Shown here: positions 10,401-23,292 of the stretch, piece by piece
Layout: every line of letters starts with the position of its first letter
How positions within the stretch are numbered: the first letter of the stretch is position 1
NCBI GenBank assembly: GCA_918807975.1
Contig: OU964921.1
Location: 19,618,498-19,682,497 of the forward strand
Direction: 5' to 3'
Origin: Aplidium turbinatum
Lineage: Eukaryota > Chordata > Ascidiacea > Aplousobranchia > Polyclinidae
Length of the DNA stretch: 64,000 bases
Notes under the pieces: generated by a model
The model's database searches: none
Seen by the model: the letters and a program-made list of their open reading frames with translations, nothing else
What the model was told of the DNA's origin: nothing
Program-made: the position numbers and the translations under genes

Positions 10401-11934
10401 TGTATGAAATGTCTTAGAAAAATTTCTGAAAAATTTCTTTGAAAAGACAATTTTTTTTCAATAATGTTCACTTTTAGTACGTAAATAAACTTTCTTAGAC
10501 AATTTTTAATGATGTTAGTTCCAAACTAAAAGAATTAGATAGTTTCGCAAAAAAAAATTATTTTTCACTGTATGAAATGTCTTAGAAAAATTTCTGAAAA
10601 ATTTCTTTAAAAAGACAATTTTTTTTCAATAATGTTCACTTTTAGTACGTAAAAAAACTTACTTAGACAATTTTTAATGACGTTAGTTCCAAACTAAAGG
10701 AATTAGATAGTTTCGCAAAAAAAATTTATTTTTCACTGTATGAAATGTCTTAGAAAAACTTTTAGATTAACTTTTAGAAAAACTTTTAAAACTTAAGATA
10801 AAACTTTTAGAAAAACTTTTAGTATGAAATGTCTTAGAAAAACTTTTAGAAAATTTTTTTTTCGATAATGTTCACTTTTAGTACGTAAAAAAACTTTCTT
10901 AGACAATTTTTAATGACGTTAGTTCCAAGCTAAAAGAATTAGATAGTTTTGCAAAAAAAAAAGTTTTTCACAGTATGAAATGTTTTTGAAAAATTTTTTT
11001 GAAAAGACAATGTTTTTTCAATAATGTTCACTTTTAGTACGTAAATAAACTTTCTTAGACAATTTTTAATGACGTTAGTTCCAAACTAAAAGAATTAGAT
11101 AGTTTCGCAAAAAAAAATTATTTTTCACTGTATGAAATGTCTTGGAAAAAGTTTTTGAAAAGACAATTTTTTTTCAATGATGTTCACTTTTAGTACGTAA
11201 AAAACTTTCTTAGACAATTTTTAATGACATTAGTTCCAAACTAAAAGAATTAGATAGTTTCGCAAAAAAAAATTATTTTTCACTGTATGAAATGTCTTGG
11301 AAAATTTTTTTAAAAAGACATGTTTTTTTTTCAATAATGTTCACTTTTAGTACGTAAAAAAACTTTCTTAGACAATTTTTAATGACGTTAGTTCCAAACT
11401 AAAAGAATTAGATAGTTTCGCAAAAAAAAATTAATTTTCACTGTATGAAATGTCTTAGAAAAATTTCTGAAAAATTTCTTTGATAAGACAACTTTTTTTC
11501 AATAATGTTCACTTTTAGTACGTAAAAAAACTTTCTTAGACAATTTTTAATGACGTTAGTTCCAAACTAAAAGAATTAGATAGTTTTCCAAAAAAAAAAA
11601 GTTTTTCACAGTATGAAATGGTATTGAAAAATTTTTTTAAAAAGACAATTTTTTTTCAATAATGTTCACTTTTGGTACGTAACAAAACTTTCTTAGACAA
11701 TTTTTAATGACGTTCGTTCCAAACTAAAAGAATTAGATAGTTTCGCAAAAAAAAATTATTTTTTACTGTATGAAATGTTTTTGAAAAATTTTTGAAAAAT
11801 TTTTTTGAAAAGACAATTTTTTTTCAATAATGTTCACTTTTAGTACGTAAATAAACTTTCTTAGACAATTTTTAATGACGTTAGTTCCAAACTAAAAGAA
11901 TTAGATAGTTTCGCAAAAAAAAATTATTTTTCAC
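10401..11934 (+). repeat. 1,534-bp tandem HOR, copy 1 (nine monomers)
   Basis: Monomer starts are 10,401, 10,569, 10,737, 10,972, 11,129, 11,284, 11,442, 11,610 and 11,767. Their lengths are 168, 168, 235, 157, 155, 158, 168, 157 and 168 bp, which sum to 1,534. The third is the expanded monomer described separately. The same nine follow directly at 11,935 with very few differences: for example ACTTACTTAG near 10,667 here against ACTTTCTTAG in copy 2. Such close identity suggests a recent duplication by unequal exchange. Confidence 0.9.
10737..10971 (+). repeat. Expanded monomer 1 (235 bp)
   Basis: A monomer about 67 bp longer than usual. The variable zone is replaced by a run of CTTTTAGAAAAA-like 12-mers: CTTTT starts at 10,759, 10,771, 10,783, 10,804 and 10,816, with a shorter CTTAAG element at 10,792. 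The monomer start (TATGAAATGTCTTAGAAAAA) then appears a second time 84 bp downstream, giving CTTTTAG again at 10,843. The right half is normal, with the CGATAATG form. Slippage plus an 84-bp internal duplication is the simplest origin. Confidence 0.9.
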
Positions 11935-13468
11935 TGTATGAAATGTCTTAGAAAAATTTCTGAAAAATTTCTTTGAAAAGACAATTTTTTTTCAATAATG
12001 TTCACTTTTAGTACGTAAATAAACTTTCTTAGACAATTTTTAATGATGTTAGTTCCAAACTAAAAGAATTAGATAGTTTCGCAAAAAAAAATTATTTTTC
12101 ACTGTATGAAATGTCTTAGAAAAATTTCTGAAAAATTTCTTTAAAAAGACAATTTTTTTTCAATAATGTTCACTTTTAGTACGTAAAAAAACTTTCTTAG
12201 ACAATTTTTAATGACGTTAGTTCCAAACTAAAGGAATTAGATAGTTTCGCAAAAAAAATTTATTTTTCACTGTATGAAATGTCTTAGAAAAACTTTTAGA
12301 TTAACTTTTAGAAAAACTTTTAAAACTTAAGATAAAACTTTTAGAAAAACTTTTAGTATGAAATGTCTTAGAAAAACTTTTAGAAAATTTTTTTTTCGAT
12401 AATGTTCACTTTTAGTACGTAAAAAAACTTTCTTAGACAATTTTTAATGACGTTAGTTCCAAGCTAAAAGAATTAGATAGTTTTGCAAAAAAAAAAGTTT
12501 TTCACAGTATGAAATGTTTTTGAAAAATTTTTTTGAAAAGACAATGTTTTTTCAATAATGTTCACTTTTAGTACGTAAATAAACTTTCTTAGACAATTTT
12601 TAATGACGTTAGTTCCAAACTAAAAGAATTAGATAGTTTCGCAAAAAAAAATTATTTTTCACTGTATGAAATGTCTTGGAAAAAGTTTTTGAAAAGACAA
12701 TTTTTTTTCAATGATGTTCACTTTTAGTACGTAAAAAACTTTCTTAGACAATTTTTAATGACATTAGTTCCAAACTAAAAGAATTAGATAGTTTCGCAAA
12801 AAAAAATTATTTTTCACTGTATGAAATGTCTTGGAAAATTTTTTTAAAAAGACATGTTTTTTTTTCAATAATGTTCACTTTTAGTACGTAAAAAAACTTT
12901 CTTAGACAATTTTTAATGACGTTAGTTCCAAACTAAAAGAATTAGATAGTTTCGCAAAAAAAAATTAATTTTCACTGTATGAAATGTCTTAGAAAAATTT
13001 CTGAAAAATTTCTTTGATAAGACAACTTTTTTTCAATAATGTTCACTTTTAGTACGTAAAAAAACTTTCTTAGACAATTTTTAATGACGTTAGTTCCAAA
13101 CTAAAAGAATTAGATAGTTTTCCAAAAAAAAAAAGTTTTTCACAGTATGAAATGGTATTGAAAAATTTTTTTAAAAAGACAATTTTTTTTCAATACTGTT
13201 CACTTTTGGTACGTAACAAAACTTTCTTAGACAATTTTTAATGACGTTCGTTCCAAACTAAAAGAATTAGATAGTTTCGCAAAAAAAAATTATTTTTTAC
13301 TGTATGAAATGTTTTTGAAAAATTTTTGAAAAATTTTTTTGAAAAGACAATTTTTTTTCAATAATGTTCACTTTTAGTACGTAAATAAACTTTCTTAGAC
13401 AATTTTTAATGACGTTAGTTCCAAACTAAAAGAATTAGATAGTTTCGCAAAAAAAAATTATTTTTCAC
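11935..13468 (+). repeat. 1,534-bp tandem HOR, copy 2
   Basis: Repeats 10,401-11,934 at an offset of exactly 1,534 bp: the expanded monomer moves from 10,737 to 12,271, and the GATAAGACAAC monomer from 11,442 to 12,976. A few single-base differences are visible, such as CAATACTG near 13,193 for CAATAATG. At 13,469 the series stops matching the start of the unit (CTTCTG with AGTTCG instead of TTTCTG with AGTACG), so there are two copies and no third. Confidence 0.9.
12271..12505 (+). repeat. Expanded monomer 2 (235 bp)
   Basis: Copy of the expanded monomer at 10,737, displaced by exactly 1,534 bp, so it was carried along by the tandem duplication of the nine-monomer unit. Same 12-mer run and same internal repeat of the monomer start. 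Confidence 0.9.
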
Positions 13469-14461
13469 TGTATGAAATGTCTTAGAAAAACTTCTGAAAA
13501 ATTTCTTTGAAAAGACAATTTTTTTTCAATAATGTTCACTTTTAGTTCGTAAATAAACTTTCTTAGACAATTTTTAATGACGTTAGTTCCAAACTAAAAG
13601 AATTAGAGAGTTTTGCAAAAGAAATTATTTTTTACTGCATGAAATGTCTTGAAAAAGTTTTAGAGAAACTTTTGAAAAAGACAATTTTTTTCAATAATGT
13701 TCACTTTTAGTACGTAAATAAACTTTCTTAGACAATTTTTAATGACGTTAGTTCCAAACTAAAAGAATTAGATAGATTCGCTAAAAAAAATTATTTTTCA
13801 CTGTATGAAATGTCTTAGAAAAATTTCTGAAAAATTTCTTTGAAAAGACAATTTTTTTTCAATAATGTTCACTTTTAATACGTAAATAAACTTTCTTAGA
13901 CAATTTTTAATGATGTTAGTTCCAAACTAAAAGAATTAGATAGTTTCGCAAAAAAAAATTATTTTTCACTGTATGAAATGTCTTAGAAAAATTTCTGAAA
14001 AATTTCTTTGAAAAGACAATTTTTTTTCAATATTGTTCACTTTTAGTACGTAAAAGAACTTTCTTAGACAATTTTTAATGACGATAGTTCCAAACTAAAG
14101 GAATTAGATAGTTTCGCAAAAAAAAATTATTTTTCACTGTATGAAATGTCTTAGAAAAACTTTTGAAAAATTTTTTTGAAAACACAATTTTTTTTCGATA
14201 ATGTTCACTTTTAGTACGTAAAAAAACTTTCTTAGACAATTTTTAATGACGTTAGTTCCAAACTAAAAGAATTAGATAGTTTTGCAAAAAAAAAAATTTT
14301 TCACTGTATGAAATGTTTTTAAAAAATTTTTTTGAAAAGACAATTTTTTTTCAATAATGTTCACTTTTAGTACGTTACAAAACTTCCTTAGACAATTTTT
14401 AATGACGTTAGTTCCAAACTAAAAGAATTAGATAGTTTCGCAAAAAAAAATTAATTTTCAC
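13469..14461 (+). repeat. Satellite segment between HOR blocks
   Basis: Six satellite monomers: the CTTCTG, AGTTCG, GAGAGTTTTGC type at 13,469, a CTGCATG monomer with TTTTAGAG, then full-length TTTCTG units, including AATATTGTTC with CGATAGTTCC near 14,030-14,090, and the CGATAATG and GTTACAAAAC types. The order of the last four matches 830-1,490 and the equivalent run near 24,120-24,770. No gene is present. Confidence 0.8.
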
Positions 14462-16579
14462 TGTATGAAATGTCTTAGAAAAATTTCTGAAAAATTTCTT
14501 TGATAAGACAACTTTTTTTCAATAATGTTCACTTTTAGTACGTAAAAAAACTTTCTTAGACAATTTTTAATGACGTTAGTTCCAAACTAAAAGAATTAGA
14601 TAGTTTTCCAAAAAAAAAAAGTTTTTCACAGTATGAAATGGTATTGAAAAATTTTTTTAAAAAGACAATTTTTTTTCAATAATGTTCACTTTTGGTACGT
14701 AACAAAACTTTCTTAGACAATTTTTAATGACGTTCGTTCCAAACTAAAAGAATTAGATAGTTTCGCAAAAAAAAATTATTTTTTACTGTATGAAATGTTT
14801 TTGAAAAATTTTTGAAAAATTTTTTTGAAAAGACAATTTTTTTTCAATAATGTTCACTTTTAGTACGTAAATAAACTTTCTTAGACAATTTTTAATGACG
14901 TTAGTTCCAAACTAAAAGAATTAGATAGTTTCGCAAAAAAAAATTATTTTTCACTGTATGAAATGTCTTAGAAAAACTTCTGAAAAATTTCTTTGAAAAG
15001 ACAATTTTTTTTCAATAATGTTCACTTTTAGTTCGTAAATAAACTTTCTTAGACAATTTTTAATGACGTTAGTTCCAAACTAAAAGAATTAGAGAGTTTT
15101 GCAAAAGAAATTATTTTTTACTGCATGAAATGTCTTGAAAAAGTTTTAGAGAAACTTTTGAAAAAGACAATTTTTTTCAATAATGTTCACTTTAGTACGT
15201 AAAAAAACTTTCTTAGACAATTTTTAATGACGTTAGTTTCAAACTAAAAGAATTAGATTGTTTCCCAAAAAAAAATTATTTTTCACTGTATGAAATGTCT
15301 TAGAAAAGTTTTTGAAAAATTTTTTTGAAAAGGCAATTTTTTTTTAATAATGTTCACTTTTAGTACGTAAAAAAACTTTCTTAGACAATTTTTAATGACG
15401 TTAGTTCCAAACTAAAGAATTAGATAGTTTCGCAAAAAAAAATTATTTTGCACAGTATGAAATGTCTTGGAAAAATTTTTTTGAAAAGACAATTTTTTTT
15501 CAATAATGTTCACTTTTAGTACGTAACAAAACTTCCTTAGATGATTTTTAATGACGTTAGTTCCAAACTAAAAGAATTAGATAGTTTCGCAAAAAAAAAT
15601 TATTTTTCACTGTATGAAATGTCTTAGAAAATTTCTGAAAAATTTCTTTGAAAAGACAATTTTTTTTCAATAATGTTCACTTTTAGTACGTAAATAAACT
15701 TTCTTAGACAATTTTTAATGATGTTAGTTCCAAACTAAAAGAATTAGATAGTTTTGCAAAAAAAAAAAGTTTTTCACTGTATGAAATGTTTTTGAAAAAT
15801 TTTTTTGAAAAGACAATTTTTTTTCAATAATGTTCACTTTTAGTACGTAAATAAACTTTCTTAGACAATTTTTAATGACGTTAGTTCCAAACTAAAAGAA
15901 TTAGATAGTTTCGCAAAAAAAAATTATTTTTCACTGTATGAAATGTCTTGGAAAAAGTTTTTGAAAAGACAAGTTTTTTTCAATGATGTTCACTTTTAGT
16001 ACGTAAAAAAACTTTCTTAGACAATTTTTAATGACATTAGTTCCAAACTAAAAGAATTAGATAGTTTCGCAAAAAAAATTATTTTTCACTGTATGAAATG
16101 TTTTACAAAATTTTTGAAAAATTTTTTTGAAAACACAATTTTTTTTCGATAATGTTCACTTTTAGTACGTAAAAAAACTTTCTTAGACAATTTTTAATGA
16201 CGTTAGTTCCAAACTAAAAGAATTAGATAGTTTTGCAAAAAAAAAAATTTTTCACTGTATGAAATGTTTTTAAAAAATTTTTTTGAAAAGACAATTTTTT
16301 TCAATAATGTTCACTTTTAGTACGTTACAAAACTTCCTTAGACAATTTTTAATGACGTTAGTTCCAAACTAAAAGAATTAGATAGTTTCGCAAAAAAAAA
16401 TTATTTTTCACTGTATGAAATGTCCTTGAAAAATTTTTGAAAAATTTTTTTGAAAAGACAATTTTTTTTCAATAATGTTCACTTTTAGTACGTAAATAAA
16501 CTTTCTTAGACAATTTTTAATGACGTTAGTTCCAAACTAAAAGAATTAGATAGTTTCGCAAAAAAAAATTAATTTTCAC
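14462..16579 (+). repeat. Block R with extension, copy 1
   Basis: Block R opens with the GATAAGACAAC monomer, followed by ATGGTATTG with CTTTTGGTACG and GTTCGTT, the double-ATTTTTG monomer, CTTCTG with AGTTCG, GAGAG and TTGCAAAAGAAA, CTGCATG with TTTTAGAG, AAGGCAA, GCACAG and a shortened CTTAGAAAATTTCTG monomer at 15,611. About 1.6 kb (14,462 to about 16,070) is repeated at 18,047 to about 19,660 with an offset of 3,585-3,587 bp. The last part (from about 16,140) begins the run that leads into block Q and is shared with 20,400 onward. Confidence 0.8.
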
Positions 16580-18046
16580 TGTATGAAATGTCTTAGAAAA
16601 ATTTCTGAAAAATTTCTTTGATAAGACAATTTTTTTTCAATAATGTTCACTTTTAGTACGTAAAAAAACTTTCTTAGACAATTTTTAATGACGTTAGTTC
16701 CAAACTAAAAGAATTAGATAGTTTTCCAAAAAAAAAAAGTTTTTCACTGTATGAAATGGTTTTGAAAAGTTTTTTTAAAAAGATAATTTTTTTTCAATAA
16801 TGTTCACTTTTAGTACATAACAAAACTTTCTTAGACAATTTTTAATGACGTTCGTTCCAAACTAAAAGAATTAGATAGTTTCGCAAAAAAAAATTATTTT
16901 TTACTGTATGAAATGTTTTTGAAAAATTTTTGAAAAATTTTTTTGAAAAGACAATTTTTTTTCAATAATGTTCACTTTTAGTACGTAAATAAACTTTCTT
17001 AGACAATTTTTAATGACGTTAGTTCCAAACTAAAAGAATTAGATAGTTTCGCAAAAAAAAATTATTTTTCACTGTATGAAATGTCTTAGAAAAACTTCTG
17101 AAAAATTTCTTTGAAAAGACAATTTTTTTTCAATAATGTTCACTTTTAGTACGTAAATAAACTTTCTTAGACAATTTTTAATGACGTTAGTTCCAAACTA
17201 AAAGAATTAGATAGTTTCGCAAAAAAAAATTATTTTTCACGGTATGAAATGTCTTGGAAAAAGTTTTTTGAAAAGACAAGTTTTTTTCAATGATGTTCAC
17301 TTTTAGTACGTAACAAAACTTTCTTAGACAATTTTTAATGACGTTAGTTCCAAACTAAAAGAATTAGATAGTTTCCTAAAAAAAAATTATTTTTTACTGT
17401 ATGAAATGTCTTAGAAAAATTTTTGAAAAATTTTTTTGAAAAGACAATTTTTTTTCAATAATGTTCACTTTTAGTTCGTAAATAAACTTTCTTAGACAAT
17501 TTTTAATGACGTTAGTTCCAAACTAAAAGAATTAGAGAGTTTCGCAAAAAAAAATTATTTTGCACAGTATGAAATGTCTTGGAAAAATTTTTTTGAAAAG
17601 ACAATTTTTTTTCAATAATGTTCACTTTTAGTACGTAACAAAACTTCCTTAGATGATTTTTAATGACGTTAGTTCCAAACTAAAAGAATTAGATAGTTTC
17701 GCAAAAAAAAATTATTTTTCACTGTATGAAATGTCTTAGAAAAATTTTGAAAAATTTGTTTGAAAACACAATTTTTTTTCGATTATGTTCACTTTTAGTA
17801 CGTAAAAAACTTTCTTAGACAATTTTTAATGACGTTAGTTCCAAACAAAAAGAATTAGATAGTTTCGCAAAAAAAAATTATTTTTCACTGTATGAAATGT
17901 CTTGGAAAATTTTTTTAAAAAGACATGTTTTTTTTTCAATAATGTTCACTTTTAGTACGTAAAAAAACTTTCTTAGACAATTTTTAATGACGTTAGTTCC
18001 AAACTAAAAGATTTAGATAGTTTCGCAAAAAAAAATTAATTTTCAC
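16580..18046 (+). repeat. Block Q, copy 2 (1,467 bp)
   Basis: Starts with a GATAAGACAATT monomer and carries the ordered diagnostic monomers of block Q, including the double-ATTTTTG unit, ACGGTATG with AAGACAAG, TTTCCTAAAA, GAGAGTTTCGC, GCACAG, GTTTGAAAACAC and GACATG. It corresponds to 20,842-22,309 at an offset of 4,262 bp. The correspondence extends on both sides, from about 16,140 to about 18,780 against about 20,400 to about 23,040. Private differences include GTACATAAC near 16,813 and GATTATGTTC near 17,781. Confidence 0.85.
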
Positions 18047-20841
18047 TGTATGAAATGTCTTAGAAAAATTTCTGAAAAATTTCTTTGATAAGACAACTTT
18101 TTTTCAATAATGTTCACTTTTAGTACGTAAAAAAACTTTCTTAGACAATTTTTAATGACGTTAGTTCCAAACTAAAAGAATTAGATAGTTTTCCAAAAAA
18201 AAAAAAAGTTTTTCACAGTATGAAATGGTATTGAAAAATTTTTTTAAAAAGACAATTTTTTTTCAATAATGTTCACTTTTGGTACGTAACAAAACTTTCT
18301 TAGACAATTTTTAATGACGTTCGTTCCAAACTAAAAGAATTAGATAGTTTCGCAAAAAAAAATTATTTTTTACTGTATGAAATGTTTTTGAAAAATTTTT
18401 GAAAAATTTTTTTGAAAAGACAATTTTTTTTCAATAATGTTCACTTTTAGTACGTAAATAAACTTTCTTAGACAATTTTTAATGACGTTAGTTCCAAACT
18501 AAAAGAATTAGATAGTTTCGCAAAAAAAAATTATTTTTCACTGTATGAAATGTCTTAGAAAAACTTCTGAAAAATTTCTTTGAAAAGACAATTTTTTTTC
18601 AATAATGTTCACTTTTAGTTCGTAAATAAACTTTCTTAGACAATTTTTAATGACGTTAGTTCCAAACTAAAAGAATTAGAGAGTTTTGCAAAAGAAATTA
18701 TTTTTTACTGCATGAAATGTCTTGAAAAAGTTTTAGAGAAACTTTTGAAAAAGACAATTTTTTTCAATAATGTTCACTTTAGTACGTAAAAAAACTTTCT
18801 TAGACAATTTTTAATGACGTTAGTTTCAAACTAAAAGAATTAGATTGTTTCCCAAAAAAAAATTATTTTTCACTGTATGAAATGTCTTAGAAAAGTTTTT
18901 GAAAAATTTTTTTGAAAAGGCAATTTTTTTTTAATAATGTTCACTTTTAGTACGTAAAAAAACTTTCTTAGACAATTTTTAATGACGTTCGTTCCAAACT
19001 AAAGAATTAGATAGTTTCGCAAAAAAAAATTATTTTGCACAGTATGAAATGTCTTGGAAAAATTTTTTTGAAAAGACAATTTTTTTTCAATAATGTTCAC
19101 TTTTAGTACGTAACAAAACTTCCTTAGATGATTTTTAATGACGTTAGTTCCAAACTAAAAGAATTAGATAGTTTCGCAAAAAAAAATTATTTTTCACTGT
19201 ATGAAATGTCTTAGAAAATTTCTGAAAAATTTCTTTGAAAAGACAATTTTTTTTCAATAATGTTCACTTTTAGTACGTAAATAAACTTTCTTAGACAATT
19301 TTTAATGATGTTAGTTCCAAACTAAAAGAATTAGATAGTTTTGCAAAAAAAAAAAGTTTTTCACTGTATGAAATGTTTTTGAAAAATTTTTTTGAAAAGA
19401 CAATTTTTTTTCAATAATGTTCACTTTTAGTACGTAAATAAACTTTCTTAGACAATTTTTAATGACGTTAGTTCCAAACTAAAAGAATTAGATAGTTTCG
19501 CAAAAAAAAATTATTTTTCACTGTATGAAATGTCTTGGAAAAAGTTTTTGAAAAGACAAGTTTTTTTCAATGATGTTCACTTTTAGTACGTAAAAAAACT
19601 TTCTTAGACAATTTTTAATGACATTAGTTCCAAACTAAAAGAATTAGATAGTTTCGCAAAAAAAATTTATTTTTCACTGTATGAAATGTCTTAGAAAAAC
19701 TTTTGAAAAATTTTTTTGAAAACACAATTTTTTTTCGATAATGTTCACTTTTAGTACGTAAATAAACTTTCTTAGACAATTTTTAATGATGTTAGTTCCA
19801 AACTAAAAGAATTAGATAGTTTCGCAAAAAAAGATTTATTTTCACTGTATGAAATGTCTTAGAAAAATTTCTGAAAAATTTCTTTGAAAAGACAATTTTT
19901 TTTCAATAATGTTCACTTTTAGTACGTAAATAAACTTTCTTAGACAATTTTTAATGACGTTAGTTCCAAACTAAAAGAATTAGATAGATTCGCAAAAAAA
20001 AATTATTTTTCACTGTATGAAATGTCTTAGAAAAATTTCTGAAAAATTTCTTTGAAAAGACAATTTTTTTTCAATAATGTTCACTTTTAGTACGTAAATA
20101 AACTTTCTTAGACAATTTTTAATGATGTTAGTTCCAAACTAAAAGAATTAGATAGTTTCGCAAAAAAAAATTATTTTTCACTGTATGAAATGTCTTAGAA
20201 AAATTTCTGAAAAATTTCTTTGAAAAGACAATTTTTTTTCAATATTGTTCACTTTTAGTACGTAAAAGAACTTTCTTAGACAATTTTTAATGACGATAGT
20301 TCCAAACTAAAGGAATTAGATAGTTTCGCAAAAAAAAAATTATTTTTCACTGTATGAAATGTCTTAGAAAACTTTTGAAAAATTTTTTTGAAAACACAAT
20401 TTTTTTTCGATAATGTTCACTTTTAGTACGTAAAAAAACTTTCTTAGACAATTTTTAATGACGTTAGTTCCAAACTAAAAGAATTAGATAGTTTTGCAAA
20501 AAAAAAAATTTTTCACTGTATGAAATGTTTTTAAAAAATTTTTTTGAAAAGACAATTTTTTTTCAATAATGTTCACTTTTAGTACGTTACAAAACTTCCT
20601 TAGACAATTTTTAATGACGTTAGTTCCAAACTAAAAGAATTAGATAGTTTCGCAAAAAAAAATTATTTTTCACTGTATGAAATGTCCTTGAAAAATTTTT
20701 GAAAAATTTTTTTGAAAAGACAATTTTTTTTCAATAATGTTCACTTTTAGTACGTAAATAAACTTTCTTAGACAATTTTTAATGACGTTAGTTCCAAACT
20801 AAAAGAATTAGATAGTTTCGCAAAAAAAAATTAATTTTCAC
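18047..20841 (+). repeat. Block R with extension, copy 2, plus a run of 168-bp monomers
   Basis: The first 1.6 kb repeats 14,462-16,070 monomer by monomer, including the shortened CTTAGAAAATTTCTG unit (start 19,198 against 15,611). From about 19,680 the composition changes to a run of full-length TTTCTG units with the AAGATTTATTTTCAC variant near 19,828, matching 7,590 onward. Then come AATATTGTTC with CGATAGTTCC, CGATAATG, GTTACAAAAC and CCTTG units leading into the next block Q. All of it is satellite. Confidence 0.8.
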
Positions 20842-22309
20842 TGTATGAAATGTCTTAGAAAAATTTCTGAAAAATTTCTTTGATAAGACAATTTTTTTTC
20901 AATAATGTTCACTTTTAGTACGTAAATAAACTTTCTTAGACAATTTTTAATGACGTTAGTTCCAAACTAAAAGAATTAGATAGTTTTCCAAAAAAAAAAA
21001 GTTTTTCACTGTATGAAATGGTTTTGAAAAATTTTTTTAAAAAGATAATTTTTTTTCAATAATGTTCACTTTTAGTACGTAACAAAACTTTCTTAGACAA
21101 TTTTTAATGACGTTCGTTCCAAACTAAAAGAATTAGATAGTTTCGCAAAAAAAAATTATTTTTTACTGTATGAAATGTTTTTGAAAAATTTTTGAAAAAT
21201 TTTTTTGAAAAGACAATTTTTTTTCAATAATGTTCACTTTTAGTACGTAAATAAACTTTCTTAGACAATTTTTAATGACGTTAGTTCCAAACTAAAAGAA
21301 TTAGATAGTTTCGCAAAAAAAAATTATTTTTCACTGTATGAAATGTCTTAGAAAAACTTCTGAAAAATTTCTTTGAAAAGACAATTTTTTTTCAATAATG
21401 TTCACTTTTAGTACGTAAATAAACTTTCTTAGACAATTTTTAATGACGTTAGTTCCAAACTAAAAGAATTAGATAGTTTCGCAAAAAAAAATTATTTTTC
21501 ACGGTATGAAATGTCTTGGAAAAAGCTTTTTGAAAAGACAAGTTTTTTTCAATGATGTTCACTTTTAGTACGTAACAAAACTTTCTTAGACAATTTTTAA
21601 TGACGTTAGTTCCAAACTAAAAGAATTAGATAGTTTCCTAAAAAAAAATTATTTTTTACTGTATGAAATGTCCTTGAAAAATTTTTGAAAAATTTTTTTG
21701 AAAAGACAATTTTTTTTCAATAATGTTCACTTTTAGTTCGTAAATAAACTTTCTTAGACAATTTTTAATGACGTTAGTTCCAAACTAAAAGAATTAGAGA
21801 GTTTCGCAAAAAAAAATTATTTTGCACAGTATGAAATGTCTTGGAAAAATTTTTTTGAAAAGACAATTTTTTTTCAATAATGTTCACTTTTAGTACGTAA
21901 CAAAACTTCCTTAGATGATTTTTAATGACGTTAGTTCCAAACTAAAAGAATTAGATAGTTTCGCAAAAAAAAATTATTTTTCACTGTATGAAATGTCTTA
22001 GAAAAAATTTTGAAAAATTTGTTTGAAAACACAATTTTTTTTCGATAATGTTCACTTTTAGTACGTAAAAAACTTTCTTAGACAATTTTTAATGACGTTA
22101 GTTCCAAACAAAAAGAATTAGATAGTTTCGCAAAAAAAAATTATTTTTCACTGTATGAAATGTCTTGGAAAATTTTTTTAAAAAGACATGTTTTTTTTTC
22201 AATAATGTTCACTTTTAGTACGTAAAAAAACTTTCTTAGACAATTTTTAATGACGTTAGTTCCAAACTAAAAGAATTAGATAGTTTCGCAAAAAAAAATT
22301 AATTTTCAC
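20842..22309 (+). repeat. Block Q, copy 3 (1,468 bp)
   Basis: Same monomer order as 16,580-18,046. One difference creates an AAGCTT hexamer in AAAAAGCTTTTTG near 21,528. Near 21,662 a CCTTG left part replaces the CTTAG left part of the AGTTCG monomer, which looks like exchange between monomer types confined to the variable zone. Confidence 0.85.
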
Positions 22310-23292
22310 TGTATGAAATGTCTTAGAAAAATTTCTGAAAAATTTCTTTGATAAGACAACTTTTTTTCAATAATGTTCACTTTTAGTACGTAAAAAAACT
22401 TTCTTAGACAATTTTTAATGACGTTAGTTCCAAACTAAAAGAATTAGATAGTTTTCCAAAAAAAAAAAGTTTTTCACAGTATGAAATGGTATTGAAAAAT
22501 TTTTTTAAAAAGACAATTTTTTTTCAATAATGTTCACTTTTGGTACGTAACAAAACTTTCTTAGACAATTTTTAATGACGTTCGTTCCAAACTAAAAGAA
22601 TTAGATAGTTTCGCAAAAAAAAATTATTTTTTACTGTATGAAATGTTTTTGAAAAAATTTTGAAAAATTTTTTTGAAAAGACAATTTTTTTTCAATAATG
22701 TTCACTTTTAGTACGTAAATAAACTTTCTTAGACAATTTTTAATGACGTTAGTTCCAAACTAAAAGAATTAGATAGTTTCGCAAAAAAAAATTATTTTTC
22801 ACTGTATGAAATGTCTTAGAAAAACTTCTGAAAAATTTCTTTGAAAAGACAATTTTTTTTCAATAATGTTCACTATTAGTTCGTAAATAAACTTTCTTAG
22901 ACAATTTTTAATGACGTTAGTTCCAAACTAAAAGAATTAGAGAGTTTTGCAAAAGAAATTATTTTTTACTGCATGAAATGTCTTGAAAAAGTTTTAGAGA
23001 AACTTTTGAAAAAGACAATTTTTTTCAATAATGTTCACTTTTAGTACGTAAAAAACTTTCTTAGACAATTTTTAATGACGTTAGTTCTAAACAAAAAGAA
23101 TTAGATAGTTTCGCAAAAAAAAATTATTTTTCACTGTATGAAATGTCTTGGAAAATTTTTTTAAAAAGACATGTTTTTTTTTCAATAATGTTCACTTTTA
23201 GTACGTAAAAAAACTTTCTTAGACAATTTTTAATGACGTTAGTTCCAAACTAAAAGAATTAGATAGTTTCGCAAAAAAAAATTAATTTTCAC
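22310..23292 (+). repeat. Block R, shortened copy 3 (983 bp)
   Basis: Five R monomers (GATAAGACAAC, ATGGTATTG, double-ATTTTTG, AGTTCG with GAGAG, CTGCATG with TTTTAGAG). Near 23,040 the CTGCATG monomer switches to a TACGTAAAAAAC right half followed by a GACATG monomer, and then a new R copy begins at 23,293. The shortening and direct repetition (983-bp step) is consistent with an in-register exchange. Confidence 0.8.
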
